The position numbers and the translations under genes are program-made. The notes below the pieces were generated by a model. That model made no database searches and was not told where the DNA came from. It worked only from the letters and a program-made list of their open reading frames with translations. From assembly GCA_023424015.1 (NCBI GenBank), contig JAFAEM010000037.1, positions 1 through 64,000 of the forward strand: a DNA stretch of 64,000 bases. The letters are read 5' to 3'. The stretch is from Bacteroidota bacterium (GTDB taxonomy: Bacteria; Bacteroidota; Bacteroidia; Chitinophagales; Chitinophagaceae). Shown piece after piece: positions 9,476 through 18,443 of the stretch (its first letter is position 1; the number at the start of each line of letters is the position of its first letter).

Positions 9476-10828
9476 AACGGGCGCCTCCACCTCCAGCGGA
9501 TCAGCATAATGCGCCAGTCCATAATTTCTTTTGGTGCATTCATCGGGATTCAGCACATGCCATTCAAACTCGTCGCGGAAATGGCGGATCGCCGCGGCCA
9601 CCGGCCAGGCTGCCGCATCACCCAACGGACAAATCGTGTTTCCTTCGATTTTCCGTTGTATATCCCAAAGCAGGTCTATATCACTTAGTTTACCCTGCCC
9701 TTTATCAAGACGCAGTAAAAGTTTTTCCATCCAACCTGTGCCTTCACGACAGGGTGAGCATTGGCCGCAACTTTCATGGCGATAAAAACGGGCGAGTGTG
9801 TATGTATGTTTTACCACGCACTGGTCTTCATCCAGGACGATAAATCCGCCGGAGCCCATCATGGAGCCGGTTGCAAAACCACCATCGCTAAGGCTTTCGT
9901 AGTTCATCATGCGGGTGGCGCCTTTCGCTGTCTTCAATAAAAGATTTGCCGGCAGGATGGGCACAGAAGAACCGCCGGGAATACATGCTTTCAGTCGTTT
10001 GCCATTCTTTATTCCACCACACCATTCATCGCTATAGATAAACTCTTCCACCGAAATGGTCATGTCTATCTCGTACACGCCGGGTTTATTGATATTTCCA
10101 CAGGCTGATATCAGTTTAGTACCAGTCGACTTCCCAACACCAATCTTCGCGTATTCATCACCGCCTTCATTGATGATCGGAACTACTGCAGCGATGGTTT
10201 CAACATTGTTCACAACCGTAGGGCAGTCCCACAAACCTTTTACCGCAGGGAATGGAGGCTTGATCCGCGGATTTCCTCTCTTGCCTTCCAGCGATTCCAG
10301 CAACGCAGTTTCTTCACCACAGATATAAGCACCGGCACCACGTTGTACATATATCTCGCAATCGAAACCGGAGTTCTGGATATTCTTGCCCAGCCACCCG
10401 TTATTCTTTGCTTCGGCAATGGCCTGTTCGAGAATATCGACAATCCAGGCATATTCACCGCGGATATAGATATAGGAACGATTGCTGCCGAGAGCAATAG
10501 AAGAGATGATCATGCCTTCGATCAACAGGTGAGGGATGAATTCCATCAGGTACCTGTCTTTGAAAGTACCGGGCTCGGATTCATCGGCATTGACCACCAG
10601 GTAACGGGGCACACCTTCAGGTTTTGCCAGGAAACTCCATTTCATTCCCGTCGGGAACCCGGCGCCGCCACGTCCTCTAAGGCCGCTTTTCTTTACCTCT
10701 TCGGTAATATCAGCTGGAGCCATTTTCAGCGCTTTCTCCACACCGCGGTACCCGCCTTCACGACGGTACACATCATAATACCTGATGTTTTCAACATGCG
10801 CTTTTTCTAATAATAATTTTCTTCCCAT
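9473..10828 (-). CDS. nuoF: NADH-quinone oxidoreductase subunit F
   Basis: This subunit binds NADH and FMN and holds the 4Fe-4S cluster N3. In its 451 residues the NADH/FMN-binding glycine-rich segment LRGRGGAGFPTG is at 50-61, the FMN-site GAGAYICGEETALLESLEG at 164-182, and the cluster ligands are C354, C357, C360 and C400 (CGQCSPC and TICPLGD). The gene is separated from nuoE by two non-complex-I genes and from nuoG by a simple-sequence spacer. Length agrees with E. coli NuoF (445 aa). Confidence 0.97.
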   Translation of the reverse strand: MGRKLLLEKAHVENIRYYDVYRREGGYRGVEKALKMAPADITEEVKKSGLRGRGGAGFPTGMKWSFLAKPEGVPRYLVVNADESEPGTFKDRYLMEFIPHLLIEGMIISSIALGSNRSYIYIRGEYAWIVDILEQAIAEAKNNGWLGKNIQNSGFDCEIYVQRGAGAYICGEETALLESLEGKRGNPRIKPPFPAVKGLWDCPTVVNNVETIAAVVPIINEGGDEYAKIGVGKSTGTKLISACGNINKPGVYEIDMTISVEEFIYSDEWCGGIKNGKRLKACIPGGSSVPILPANLLLKTAKGATRMMNYESLSDGGFATGSMMGSGGFIVLDEDQCVVKHTYTLARFYRHESCGQCSPCREGTGWMEKLLLRLDKGQGKLSDIDLLWDIQRKIEGNTICPLGDAAAWPVAAAIRHFRDEFEWHVLNPDECTKRNYGLAHYADPLEVEAPV

Positions 10829-10865
10829 TTTAATATAAGCCTGGCCAGGGCCAGCTATTATTCGT

Positions 10866-11291
10866 TTAATTCAGTTTTGTGCTTTGACGTGCCAGTAATT
10901 GCCAGCCTTTTTTTTCCTTTACCCAAACCTGTAACATGTGCAGGTTGATAGCAAATTCATTTTCACCCGCTTTTCCTGCCACTTCAGCATTTGTTCTAAG
11001 CACTGCTTTTTTACGGTCGATCGATACTATCTCAATACTTGTGGTATTGATTTTTTTATACTCCAGTTTGCCACTGGCAAAATCAGGCCATACCTCGGGC
11101 TTTGTTTGCACCCAGCCGTTGGAATGCCCAAAACTGAGTTTTTTATTCAAGAGCCTGCTCAATACCAGGCTGTCTTTTTCAACAAGCGCCTTATCAAGTT
11201 GAAGCAACGTACTTTTCAAACGCAGGCTGTCTGCCTGCGCCATGCTGGTTCCGCAGATAAATAACAGTAGTATAAAAAGAACTACGCGCAT
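10866..11291 (-). CDS. Secreted SnoaL/DUF4440-like protein
   Basis: The 141-residue protein starts with a clear signal peptide (LFILLLFICGTSMAQA), so it is exported. The mature part, with patterns such as KALVEKDSLVLSRLL, GWVQTKPEVWPDFASGKL and LHMLQVWVKEKKGWQLLARQ, fits the NTF2-like/DUF4440 (SnoaL) fold, often seen in small periplasmic proteins of unknown role. It abuts the VOC gene (0 bp gap) and lies inside the nuo operon between nuoE and nuoF, so it is probably co-transcribed with complex I. No catalytic residues can be assigned. Function unknown. Confidence 0.75.
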   Translation of the reverse strand: MRVVLFILLLFICGTSMAQADSLRLKSTLLQLDKALVEKDSLVLSRLLNKKLSFGHSNGWVQTKPEVWPDFASGKLEYKKINTTSIEIVSIDRKKAVLRTNAEVAGKAGENEFAINLHMLQVWVKEKKGWQLLARQSTKLN

Positions 11292-11717
11292 CTAATTGTC
11301 CTTCTTTTCAAAGTCGTGGTTAAACATCCAATTGATACCAAATTTATCCGTCAGCATGCCAAACCTCGCACCCCAGAATGTATCCTGCAAAGGCATGGTG
11401 ATCTTCGCTCCCTCTGATAAAGCGGCGAAAGTATTATCAATATCAGCCAGGTTGAGGAAGTTCAACGAAAGGCTGAGATTGCTTCCGGAATTAACTTCCT
11501 GGCCAGGCATCGTATCCGAAACCATGAATTTCAGTTCTCCGGCCTGGAAGCTGGCATGCATCACTTTGTCCTTATGACTTTCCGGTGTCTGATCGCCCAT
11601 GGGAGAATCACCAAAACTTTGCTGAAATAACACTTTTCCCCCGAATGCTTTCTCATAAAACGCCAGCGCTTCAGCAGCGTTGCCATTAAAATTGAGGTAA
11701 GGTACAATTGCTTCCAT
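11292..11717 (-). CDS. VOC/PhnB-like glyoxalase-fold protein
   Basis: The 141-residue protein matches the PhnB-like branch of the vicinal oxygen chelate superfamily: an N-terminal VPYLNFNGNAAEALAFYEKAF, a central MHASFQAGELKFMVSD, and a C-terminal WGARFGMLTDKFGINWMFN. Members near antibiotic-resistance or 3-demethylubiquinone families share this look, but substrates are rarely known. It lies 15 bp from nuoE and directly abuts the SnoaL-like gene. Its position inside the complex I operon is unusual; there is no evidence that it is part of the enzyme. Confidence 0.82.
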   Translation of the reverse strand: MEAIVPYLNFNGNAAEALAFYEKAFGGKVLFQQSFGDSPMGDQTPESHKDKVMHASFQAGELKFMVSDTMPGQEVNSGSNLSLSLNFLNLADIDNTFAALSEGAKITMPLQDTFWGARFGMLTDKFGINWMFNHDFEKKDN

Positions 11718-11732
11718 GATTAATTTTTACAG

Positions 11733-12230
11733 TTAATTATTAGCCGCGGCGTTACTACGACACTCTTCGATCACCTGGTCCACTTTCTCTTTTGTCAGAT
11801 GTTCTTTATAATGGTTTCCCAATTGCATCATCGGTGCATAACCGCAGGCACCCAGGCATTCAACTGTTTTAAGCGTAAACATACCATCACTTGTAGTCTG
11901 ACCGGGTTTGATCCCCAGCTTTTCACCGATATAGGCCACGATATCGTCACTACCATTGATCATGCAGGGACCGGTCTGGCAAACTTCAAACATATAGCGG
12001 CCGACAGGTTTGAGGTTAAACATACTATAGAAACTTGCTACTTCATACACTTCGATCGGTGTAAGATTCAGCAATGACGCCACATAGTCCATTACCGGCA
12101 CATCCAACCAGCCGCCAAACTCCTGCTGCGCCAGGTGCAATACCGGTATCAACGCGCTTTTATGTTTCCCCTCCGGATAACGGGCAACAATGCGCTGCAC
12201 TTCCTGTAGTTTCTCCTCTGAAAAATTCAT
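11733..12230 (-). CDS. nuoE: NADH-quinone oxidoreductase subunit E
   Basis: This 2Fe-2S (cluster N1a) subunit of the NADH dehydrogenase module pairs with NuoF. The 165 residues have a helical N-terminal domain and a thioredoxin-like domain with ligands C84 and C89 (CQTGPC) and C125 and C129 (CLGAC). The spacing matches the family. Downstream in the operon come the VOC and SnoaL-like genes rather than nuoF. Upstream is a 238-bp spacer of short repeats before nuoD. Confidence 0.97.
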   Translation of the reverse strand: MNFSEEKLQEVQRIVARYPEGKHKSALIPVLHLAQQEFGGWLDVPVMDYVASLLNLTPIEVYEVASFYSMFNLKPVGRYMFEVCQTGPCMINGSDDIVAYIGEKLGIKPGQTTSDGMFTLKTVECLGACGYAPMMQLGNHYKEHLTKEKVDQVIEECRSNAAANN

Positions 12231-12338
12231 ATTCTACAATATGGGATCAATAATTTGAATTTGAACTATTCGCTCGCACATTTCTCATTCAAATCACTCG
12301 TTCCCTTTTTATATTTTATACAATTAACCCTCAGCCAA

Positions 12339-12470
12339 ATTTTCACACTTCCACATTCTCTCTCATTTTCAAATTTTCAAATCTTCAAATCCCCACATTT
12401 CCACATCTCCACATTCCCACATTCTCCCTCATTTTCAAATCTTCAAATTTTCAAATTTCCACATTCTACT
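12339..12470. repeat. Octamer arrays in nuoD-nuoE spacer
   Basis: The 238-bp spacer contains runs of 8-bp units, first TTTTCAAA/TCTTCAAA and then TTTCCACA/TCTCCACA, followed by the TTTTCAAA type again. Period 8 is clear over about 130 bp. A reading frame across the plus strand (12255-12518) is only low-complexity translation of these units and is not a gene. Confidence 0.65.
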
Positions 12471-13692
12471 ACGCGTCCATCTCCCCCGCAATCAAATTCA
12501 GCGACGACATCACGATGATCGCGTCGCTAAGCATGGCTCCTTTCGTCAGTTCCTCGTAGGCCTGGTAGTAAATAAAACATGGCCTGCGAAAATGAAGACG
12601 ATAAGGTGTTCTGCCGCCATCACTGATAAAATAAAATCCCAGCTCTCCATTGGCGCCTTCCACAGCATTATAAACCTCGCCCGCGGGCATGTTTATTTCA
12701 CCCATGATGATCTTGAAATGCCAGATCAGTGCTTCCATCTTAGTATACACATCCTGTTTGGGAGGCAGGTAGTACTCCGGAACATCGGCATGATATACAT
12801 CTGCATCTGCACCTTTAAACTCCTGTACTTTTTGGAAGGCATCCTTTATGATCCGCAGCGACTGCCACATCTCCTGGTTGCGTACCAGGAAACGATCATA
12901 GCAGTCACCGGTGGTGCCTACGGGAATATCAAATTCAAAATCTTCGTAGCTGCTGTATGGTGAATGAATACGTACGTCGTAATCTACACCTGCCGCACGC
13001 AGGTTGGGACCAGTAAAACCATAGTTCAATGCCCGTTCCGCGCTAATGGGACCTGCACCAATGGTACGATCCATAAAAATGCGGTTGCGTGTAAACAGGT
13101 TTTCAAACTCTGTTAGCACTGCAGGATACTCGTCGAGGAATTTCTGTATCTTTTGAAACGCGATATCGTTGAAATTTCTTTCGAAACCGCCGATACGACC
13201 AATATTGGTTGTCAGTCGGGATCCGCAAATCTCCTCATAGATCTCGTAGATCAGCTCGCGGTATTGCATCACATAGAGAAAACCGGTATAAGCGCCGCTA
13301 TCCACACCCACGATGGAATTGCAGATCAGGTGATCGGAGATACGGGCCAGTTCCATAATAATAATACGGAGGTAATCGACCCGCTTTGGAGTTTTTACAC
13401 CCAGTAGTTTCTCACAGGTAAGATGCCAGCCCATATTATTGATGGGCGATGAACAGTAGTTGAGCCGGTCGGTAAGTGGCGTGATCTGGTAGAGTGGCCG
13501 CCTTTCAGCGATCTTTTCAAAAGCGCGGTGAATATAACCGATGGTTTGTTCGGCTGAAACGATCCTTTCACCATCGAGCTCAAGAATATTCTGCATCACA
13601 CCATGCGTTGCCGGGTGCGTAGGTCCCAGGTTCAACGTGGTGGTTGTCTTCTCAATACTTCCTTCCGGTAGTTTTATATGCTGCTCCGACAT
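12469..13692 (-). CDS. nuoD: NADH-quinone oxidoreductase subunit D
   Basis: This 49-kDa-type subunit forms the quinone-reduction site together with NuoB. The 407-residue protein opens with TTTLNLGPTHPATHG, the family's signature loop with the quinone-contacting histidine, and ends with the ...MSSLNLIAGEMDA type C-terminus typical of NuoD (the Asp-x-x-hydrophobic-Gly-Glu-x-Asp region). It is a stand-alone NuoD, 15 bp after nuoC, and not a NuoCD fusion as in E. coli. Confidence 0.97.
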   Translation of the reverse strand: MSEQHIKLPEGSIEKTTTTLNLGPTHPATHGVMQNILELDGERIVSAEQTIGYIHRAFEKIAERRPLYQITPLTDRLNYCSSPINNMGWHLTCEKLLGVKTPKRVDYLRIIIMELARISDHLICNSIVGVDSGAYTGFLYVMQYRELIYEIYEEICGSRLTTNIGRIGGFERNFNDIAFQKIQKFLDEYPAVLTEFENLFTRNRIFMDRTIGAGPISAERALNYGFTGPNLRAAGVDYDVRIHSPYSSYEDFEFDIPVGTTGDCYDRFLVRNQEMWQSLRIIKDAFQKVQEFKGADADVYHADVPEYYLPPKQDVYTKMEALIWHFKIIMGEINMPAGEVYNAVEGANGELGFYFISDGGRTPYRLHFRRPCFIYYQAYEELTKGAMLSDAIIVMSSLNLIAGEMDA

Positions 13693-13707
13693 GACCTGAT
13701 TTGAAAA

Positions 13708-14298
13708 TTAAATAATGTCTTCTCCCACATTTTTCTTTTCTGCCTCGATAATAGTTCCATGATCTGTCTTCTCCGTTCCAAACCCGATGGTGCCTCCCCT
13801 GCCAAACATTTCATCATCCTTATCTACCCGGCTCTGGTCCTCGAGCGGGTAATGTTTACGCAGCGGGAAATAATCCATTTCGTCAACATTGAGGATCCGT
13901 TTCAAATTGGGGTGACCCACGAAATTGATACCGTAAAAATCATAGGTTTCCCGCTCCATCCAGTTGGCTGATGAAAAAAGACCAGTTGCCGTATAAATAT
14001 CCGGCTTATCCATCCTGGTAAAAACCTTGAAACGGATACGGACATTATCTTCCAGGTTGTGCAGGTGATAAACAACAGCCAGTTCCTTTTCCTGCTGACC
14101 CTGGTAGTGAACGCCGCAGAGATCGGTAAGAAACCTGAACTTCAGCTCCTCATCATCGTATAAAAAATTCAGGACTTTCAGGTTGAGCTCTTTCGGCGCT
14201 TCAAAGCTGAGCATACCATAAGATTCTTCAAAACCCAGCACCTGGTCATTGAATCTTTCAATCAGCTTTTGTTTTATATGTTCGTTCGTGAGAGACAT
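13708..14298 (-). CDS. nuoC: NADH-quinone oxidoreductase subunit C
   Basis: This 30-kDa-type peripheral subunit of complex I stabilises the connection to NuoD. The 196 residues contain the conserved VYHLHNLEDNVRIRFKVF strand pair, the FSSANWMERETYDFYGINFVGHPNLKRIL signature (from about residue 108) and the DYFPLRKHYPLE motif. The WxERExxDxxGIxFxGHPxLxRI pattern is diagnostic. Its start is 180 bp from nuoB and it ends 15 bp before nuoD. C-terminal residues after ~160 are Glu/Lys-rich and not conserved. Confidence 0.96.
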   Translation of the reverse strand: MSLTNEHIKQKLIERFNDQVLGFEESYGMLSFEAPKELNLKVLNFLYDDEELKFRFLTDLCGVHYQGQQEKELAVVYHLHNLEDNVRIRFKVFTRMDKPDIYTATGLFSSANWMERETYDFYGINFVGHPNLKRILNVDEMDYFPLRKHYPLEDQSRVDKDDEMFGRGGTIGFGTEKTDHGTIIEAEKKNVGEDII

Positions 14299-14478
14299 GT
14301 TTAATTTGAGAATTTGTGAATTTGTGAATTTGAAAATGACTTCGTGTCTGCATTTTCAATCATCCATTTCAAATTTTCTTATTTATAGTGTTAGTTATTT
14401 TCTAAAAGTTGAAAGTATAAGACTCCATAAACTCAGATACCCCATTCTCAAATTTTCAAATCTTCAAATTTTCAAATT
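14299..14478. repeat. Octamer arrays in nuoB-nuoC spacer
   Basis: Both ends of this 180-bp spacer hold 8-bp repeats: GTGAATTT units at about 14304-14328 and TTTTCAAA/TCTTCAAA units at about 14446-14478. The middle is AT-rich and featureless. The second array uses the same units as the nuoD-nuoE spacer. Confidence 0.6.
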
Positions 14479-15069
14479 TTATTGTATCCCATAACTCTCC
14501 AGCAACGCCTTATACCTTTCCCCATTTCGTCTACGCAGGCTTTCTTTACCTACCAGGTCCTGGATCCTCATCACACCATCGAGAATTGCTTCAGGTCGTG
14601 GAGGACATCCGGGCACATATACATCAACCGGTACTACCTGGTCGATGCCCTGCAGCACACTATAAGTATCGAAAATACCACCGCTGGAAGCGCAGGCGCC
14701 TACGGCGATCACCCAGCGGGGTTCGGCCATCTGGAGGTAAACCTGTTTGACCACGGGACCCATCTTCTTGGCGATCGTACCCATTACCATCAGAAGGTCG
14801 CACTGACGGGGGGAAAATCCTACCCTTTCACTGCCAAAGCGTGCCAGGTCGTAATGCGCACCCATGGTGGCCATGAACTCGATACCGCAGCATGATGTTG
14901 CAAAAGGCAGGGGCCAGATCGAATTTTTTCTCGCCAGACCTATTACACTATTTAATGATGTAGCAAAGAAGCCCTCTCCCTGGTGTCCTTCCGGCATTTC
15001 AGCCATGCTGATATCCGCAACAAGAGGTTTTTTGGTAATATTATATGAAACCGGACGTGACATAATCAA
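14479..15069 (-). CDS. nuoB: NADH-quinone oxidoreductase subunit B
   Basis: This subunit holds the terminal 4Fe-4S cluster N2, which hands electrons to quinone. In its 196 residues the ligands are C60 and C61 (TSCCGIE), C126 (GACASSGG) and C155 (PGCPPRPE), the invariant family pattern. Two in-frame ATGs lie close together (15069 and 15063); either gives nearly the same protein. It is preceded by nuoA with a 109-bp spacer. Confidence 0.97.
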   Translation of the reverse strand: MIMSRPVSYNITKKPLVADISMAEMPEGHQGEGFFATSLNSVIGLARKNSIWPLPFATSCCGIEFMATMGAHYDLARFGSERVGFSPRQCDLLMVMGTIAKKMGPVVKQVYLQMAEPRWVIAVGACASSGGIFDTYSVLQGIDQVVPVDVYVPGCPPRPEAILDGVMRIQDLVGKESLRRRNGERYKALLESYGIQ

Positions 15070-15178
15070 TCCTCCTTCCCCGGGGGGAGTTTGAGATCAT
15101 TAAAAAATTTTTCAATACAGCAGCATTTACCTGTCTTGAAAAACAACCTGAAAGCAGAACTATTTTGGCTGGAAGAGA

Positions 15179-15574
15179 TCAGTCTTCCCACTTCAGCGCT
15201 CCTTTTTTGACGATGTAGATAAATCCACATAAAAAGAAGCCCACAAACATCAATACCGCCCAAAAACCGCTCCAACCCAACTCTTTAAAATTTACCGCAT
15301 AAGGGTAAAAAAAGATCACTTCCACGTCAAAAAGCACAAATAATATAGCAGTCAGGAAATATTTTATAGCCATGGGCTGACGGGCATCCCCGTGACTTTC
15401 AATACCGCTGGCAAAGGTTTGTAATTTATCGGAGGTCTTGCGTTTGGGACCCAGCAGGTGGGTAGCAACCATCAGCGTAACGACCAGGCCAACTGCAAAA
15501 ATGATCTGTATGGCGACCGGCAAATAGGAGCTGGCATCAGAGGCAGTTGGATCTATCTGGAGTAAGTGGATCAT
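15179..15574 (-). CDS. nuoA: NADH-quinone oxidoreductase subunit A
   Basis: This small membrane subunit at the quinone entrance opens the complex I operon. The 131 residues have three membrane spans and the conserved KRKTSDKLQTFASGIESHGDAR-like loop (about 44-65; the GIE/S-x-G-x-A-R pattern is diagnostic), then the FDVEVIFFYPYAV motif in helix 2. No strong -33/-7 promoter is evident in the 135 bp between it and the TPR gene, so the operon promoter is unassigned. Confidence 0.95.
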   Translation of the reverse strand: MIHLLQIDPTASDASSYLPVAIQIIFAVGLVVTLMVATHLLGPKRKTSDKLQTFASGIESHGDARQPMAIKYFLTAILFVLFDVEVIFFYPYAVNFKELGWSGFWAVLMFVGFFLCGFIYIVKKGALKWED

Positions 15575-15638
15575 ATTTTTTTACCCTATCGGCAAAAATA
15601 AGACAGCAATATCAATTATCCGAATTAAAAGCAGGCAT

Positions 15639-15666
15639 AAAAAAACAGCCCGGTAAATCCGGGCTG
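15639..15666 (-). terminator. Rho-independent terminator of TPR gene
   Basis: On the minus strand CAGCCCGG-ATTTA-CCGGGCTG forms a perfect 8-bp stem followed at once by seven T's. It lies 44 bp past the TPR gene stop and upstream of nuoA, so it separates the two units. Confidence 0.85.
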
Positions 15667-15709
15667 CCTTATAATTTATATTTTTTTCTTATCTCAAAAT
15701 TTATGTTCG

Positions 15710-17425
15710 CTACCGCCCCGAGGAGCTACTACTTCGCTGTGGCGATGAAGAAGAAGACCGCTGTTGTTGTCGTGGCGTAGCTGAAGGACTGGAAAGCTGA
15801 TCGATATTCTTTTGAATGCTTTCCTGAACTGCGGGGTCTTTGGTAGCAGACTTCATTTTTTTCAGGTAGTCGATGGCTTTGTCTTTATCGCCCTGCTCGA
15901 GGAAATAAGTAGCCAGGAAATAAGACGAGCTCGCGATCTGCCTGGAATACTTAACCGTATCGCGCTGCGCAAAATCATATAATTTTTGTGCGGCCGGTAA
16001 GGCAATGCTGTCTTTTTTCACCGTATCGATCAATTGGGCATTATTATGCATCCACTCCCATCCAAACTCCTGGTCGGGATATTTCTCAGCCACCACTTTA
16101 AAGATATTGTATGACTTAGCATAATCCTGTCCCCGGTAGTTAGCTAACCCGGCAGAGAAATAATCATTGATGGTCAGATTGGGTTTTATTTCCAGGATCA
16201 GGTCATGCAGTTGGGCTTCGTTGGCATAATCCTTTTTAGCTGCAAAAAATGCTGTGCCTTTCTTCAACAGGTCGATCTTGTTTTCCAGCACTGTATCGGC
16301 CTTGATACCCTCTTTATAACTTTCCAGCACTACTGCTTCCTGGCCGGGGATTACGGAGTAAGCCGAAGCTTTCATTTGATAATCCAACGGTGTAAGCTCC
16401 TCGGGTTTTGCCTTGGCAAAATACTGGTCAACATATTCTTTAGCTGCAGCCGTATCTTTTTTCTGGAGATAGCTGTCGGCGATCAGTTTGTAAACACGGG
16501 CTCTCGCTTGGGGGCCTACCTGAGCGATGATATTCTTTGCTCCCGCAATTGCACCATCAAAATCCTTTTTAGCCCAAAGTGTCTGTACACGGATATAATC
16601 GTTTTCCGGATCAGGATCCGAGCTGGAAATGAATTTCTGAGCGTATTGTTCAGCTGTTGCGAAATCAAGCCTCATCAATTTGTGATAATACAGGTCGTAA
16701 TATGCCGGAGCAAATCTTGGATCCTTTTCTACCGCATCGTTCAGGTATTTTTCATAAAGATCCCAGTTACGTTGCGAATTGAACAACTGTGCCATTCGGT
16801 AATAGGGAGGAGCAAAGCTGGGATCAACCTGTGTAGCTTTTGTATAGCTTTGAAAAGCCTGGCCACCTGCTTCACCGGGTTTTGCTTTACGATAAGCATT
16901 ACCAAGGTTCAACAGGATATCAGCATTTTTAGGGTCACGCTGGGCTGCAATTTCCAGTTTTTCAACCGCATAATTTATATCGCCACCTTTTTTCTCTTTT
17001 GCATTATATGTGTTAGTGATCGCCCTGCCAACCGCGTTCAGGATATCCGGGTCATCGCCTTTCCTGCTTCTCGACATGGTAATTGCTGCTTCGAAACGCT
17101 GGCGTGCTTCACTCATTTTATTTTCCATCAGCTCCACATGACCCATTCCGACTATAATCAGGGGTGCATTAGCACTGCTCAGCAAAGCTTTGCTATATAC
17201 ATTTTTGGCATCGGTGGTATCACCCATTTCAATATGAGTCTGACCCAGCCAGTATATCGCTTCAATATTATTAGGATTTGAAGCCAGTAATTTTTCAAAA
17301 GTAGCTTTGGCACTCTTATACCGTTCAGCATACAGGTCCTTCACACCATCTTTGATCGATTGTGCCTGCAACGTACTTATTGCAAAAAGGCCGGCTACTA
17401 AAAAACCAATAGATATTTTCTTCAT
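15710..17425 (-). CDS. Secreted TPR-repeat protein
   Basis: The 571-residue protein has a signal peptide (GFLVAGLFAISTLQAQ) and then helical tetratricopeptide repeats along nearly all its length, for example AIYWLGQTHIEMGDTTDAKNVY, ADILLNLGNAYRKAKPGEA and FAPAYYDLYYHKLMRLDFATA. It ends in a low-complexity Ser/Arg/Gln tail (about 548-571). TPR proteins of this type serve as periplasmic scaffolds. Together with the downstream PstS-like lipoprotein and a small membrane protein it resembles gene sets seen near energy-transducing genes in Bacteroidota, but no exbB, exbD or tonB is present here. Exact role unknown. Confidence 0.85.
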   Translation of the reverse strand: MKKISIGFLVAGLFAISTLQAQSIKDGVKDLYAERYKSAKATFEKLLASNPNNIEAIYWLGQTHIEMGDTTDAKNVYSKALLSSANAPLIIVGMGHVELMENKMSEARQRFEAAITMSRSRKGDDPDILNAVGRAITNTYNAKEKKGGDINYAVEKLEIAAQRDPKNADILLNLGNAYRKAKPGEAGGQAFQSYTKATQVDPSFAPPYYRMAQLFNSQRNWDLYEKYLNDAVEKDPRFAPAYYDLYYHKLMRLDFATAEQYAQKFISSSDPDPENDYIRVQTLWAKKDFDGAIAGAKNIIAQVGPQARARVYKLIADSYLQKKDTAAAKEYVDQYFAKAKPEELTPLDYQMKASAYSVIPGQEAVVLESYKEGIKADTVLENKIDLLKKGTAFFAAKKDYANEAQLHDLILEIKPNLTINDYFSAGLANYRGQDYAKSYNIFKVVAEKYPDQEFGWEWMHNNAQLIDTVKKDSIALPAAQKLYDFAQRDTVKYSRQIASSSYFLATYFLEQGDKDKAIDYLKKMKSATKDPAVQESIQKNIDQLSSPSATPRQQQRSSSSSPQRSSSSSGR

Positions 17426-17469
17426 TTTTCTTTCACTTTTTTAAGAGTTGTAAATATAACTACTTTGTT

Positions 17470-18399
17470 TTATTCCCTTAACCTTACCGGCCTTACTCGA
17501 AAATCTTTTTGTGCCGGCATCAGGTAAGCCCTTTTAAATATTAACTGTCCTCGTTCTCCACTCAAAAAATCCGCAAATCCTTTTCCAAGACCCCTGTGGT
17601 TCTCTTTCAATATATATACCAAATCGCGGATCATCGGGTACCGGCGCAAATAAATATTGGCCTGTACAGGTAAAACATACATTCCCGGCATGTCCGTGCT
17701 TTCTAAATGCGCCATTTTCACCTTCTTCAAAAAACTTACCTGCTGTACATCCTCGCGATTTCCAATCCAGCTGACGCCGATAAAGCCTATGGTATTTGGA
17801 TTTTTAGAGACATAATCAATCACCCCTTCGCTGGACCTGGCCGCAACGGCCCTGGGCGTGATCGGTTCGGTTTTCAATACTGAATCGACGATGAAACGTA
17901 CCGTACTGGTTGCCTGCACTCCGTCAAAAACAGGGATTAATTCTTTCTTAAATTTTCCGGTAAGAATCTGCATGATCTCATCCATCGAAAAAAGTGAGTC
18001 CTCAGCACCTGGGTTCACGATCACCGCAACTGCATCCCTTGCTACCACCATCCTCTTTGGTGCAATGCGAAACGAGTCGACAATAAAATTTCTTTCATTC
18101 TCACTATATCCCCTTGTTGCAATGATCATTCGCACACTGTCAACGATCATATCCTTCAAACATTCCGCTTCGGGCTTATAATTCACCACGATTTCGGTGC
18201 CAGGACGGTTTGCCTCATATACTTTGACATGTTCATCGATGATGGGTTTAAACGACTCGTCGGCGCTTACATAAATCCTTCCCCCGTAAGGCGAATCGGG
18301 CTGTTCTTCTTCCTTCTGCTTATTCGACTTACAACTCCAGGCCCCTGCCAGCAGCAAGGATACCAGTGAAACAATTATTGAATATCTCAAGACTTTCAT
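17470..18399 (-). CDS. PstS-like substrate-binding lipoprotein
   Basis: The 309-residue protein starts with a lipoprotein signal (LVSLLLAGAWSC, lipobox cysteine 23). The rest has the periplasmic binding protein fold of the PstS family: a GGRIYVSADESFKPI start, the RGYSENE segment and a VPVF-like hinge with the ...SSEGVIDYVSKNPNTIGFIGVSWIG pattern, where PstS proteins bind the anion. No pstC, pstA or pstB genes are nearby, so a role as an ABC-transporter component is not supported by context. It lies 44 bp upstream of the TPR gene (same strand) and probably shares its transcript. Ligand uncertain; phosphate is likely. Confidence 0.8.
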   Translation of the reverse strand: MKVLRYSIIVSLVSLLLAGAWSCKSNKQKEEEQPDSPYGGRIYVSADESFKPIIDEHVKVYEANRPGTEIVVNYKPEAECLKDMIVDSVRMIIATRGYSENERNFIVDSFRIAPKRMVVARDAVAVIVNPGAEDSLFSMDEIMQILTGKFKKELIPVFDGVQATSTVRFIVDSVLKTEPITPRAVAARSSEGVIDYVSKNPNTIGFIGVSWIGNREDVQQVSFLKKVKMAHLESTDMPGMYVLPVQANIYLRRYPMIRDLVYILKENHRGLGKGFADFLSGERGQLIFKRAYLMPAQKDFRVRPVRLRE

Positions 18400-18443
18400 C
18401 AGTTACTCTCCTTTGTTAAATCTGTCAGCAACAAACCGGCTAT

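Noticed and set aside
16205..17281. A 358-codon open frame on the plus strand
   Set aside because: It is entirely antisense to the well-supported TPR gene, is Cys/Phe/Ile-rich without motifs, and arises from codon bias of the real gene.
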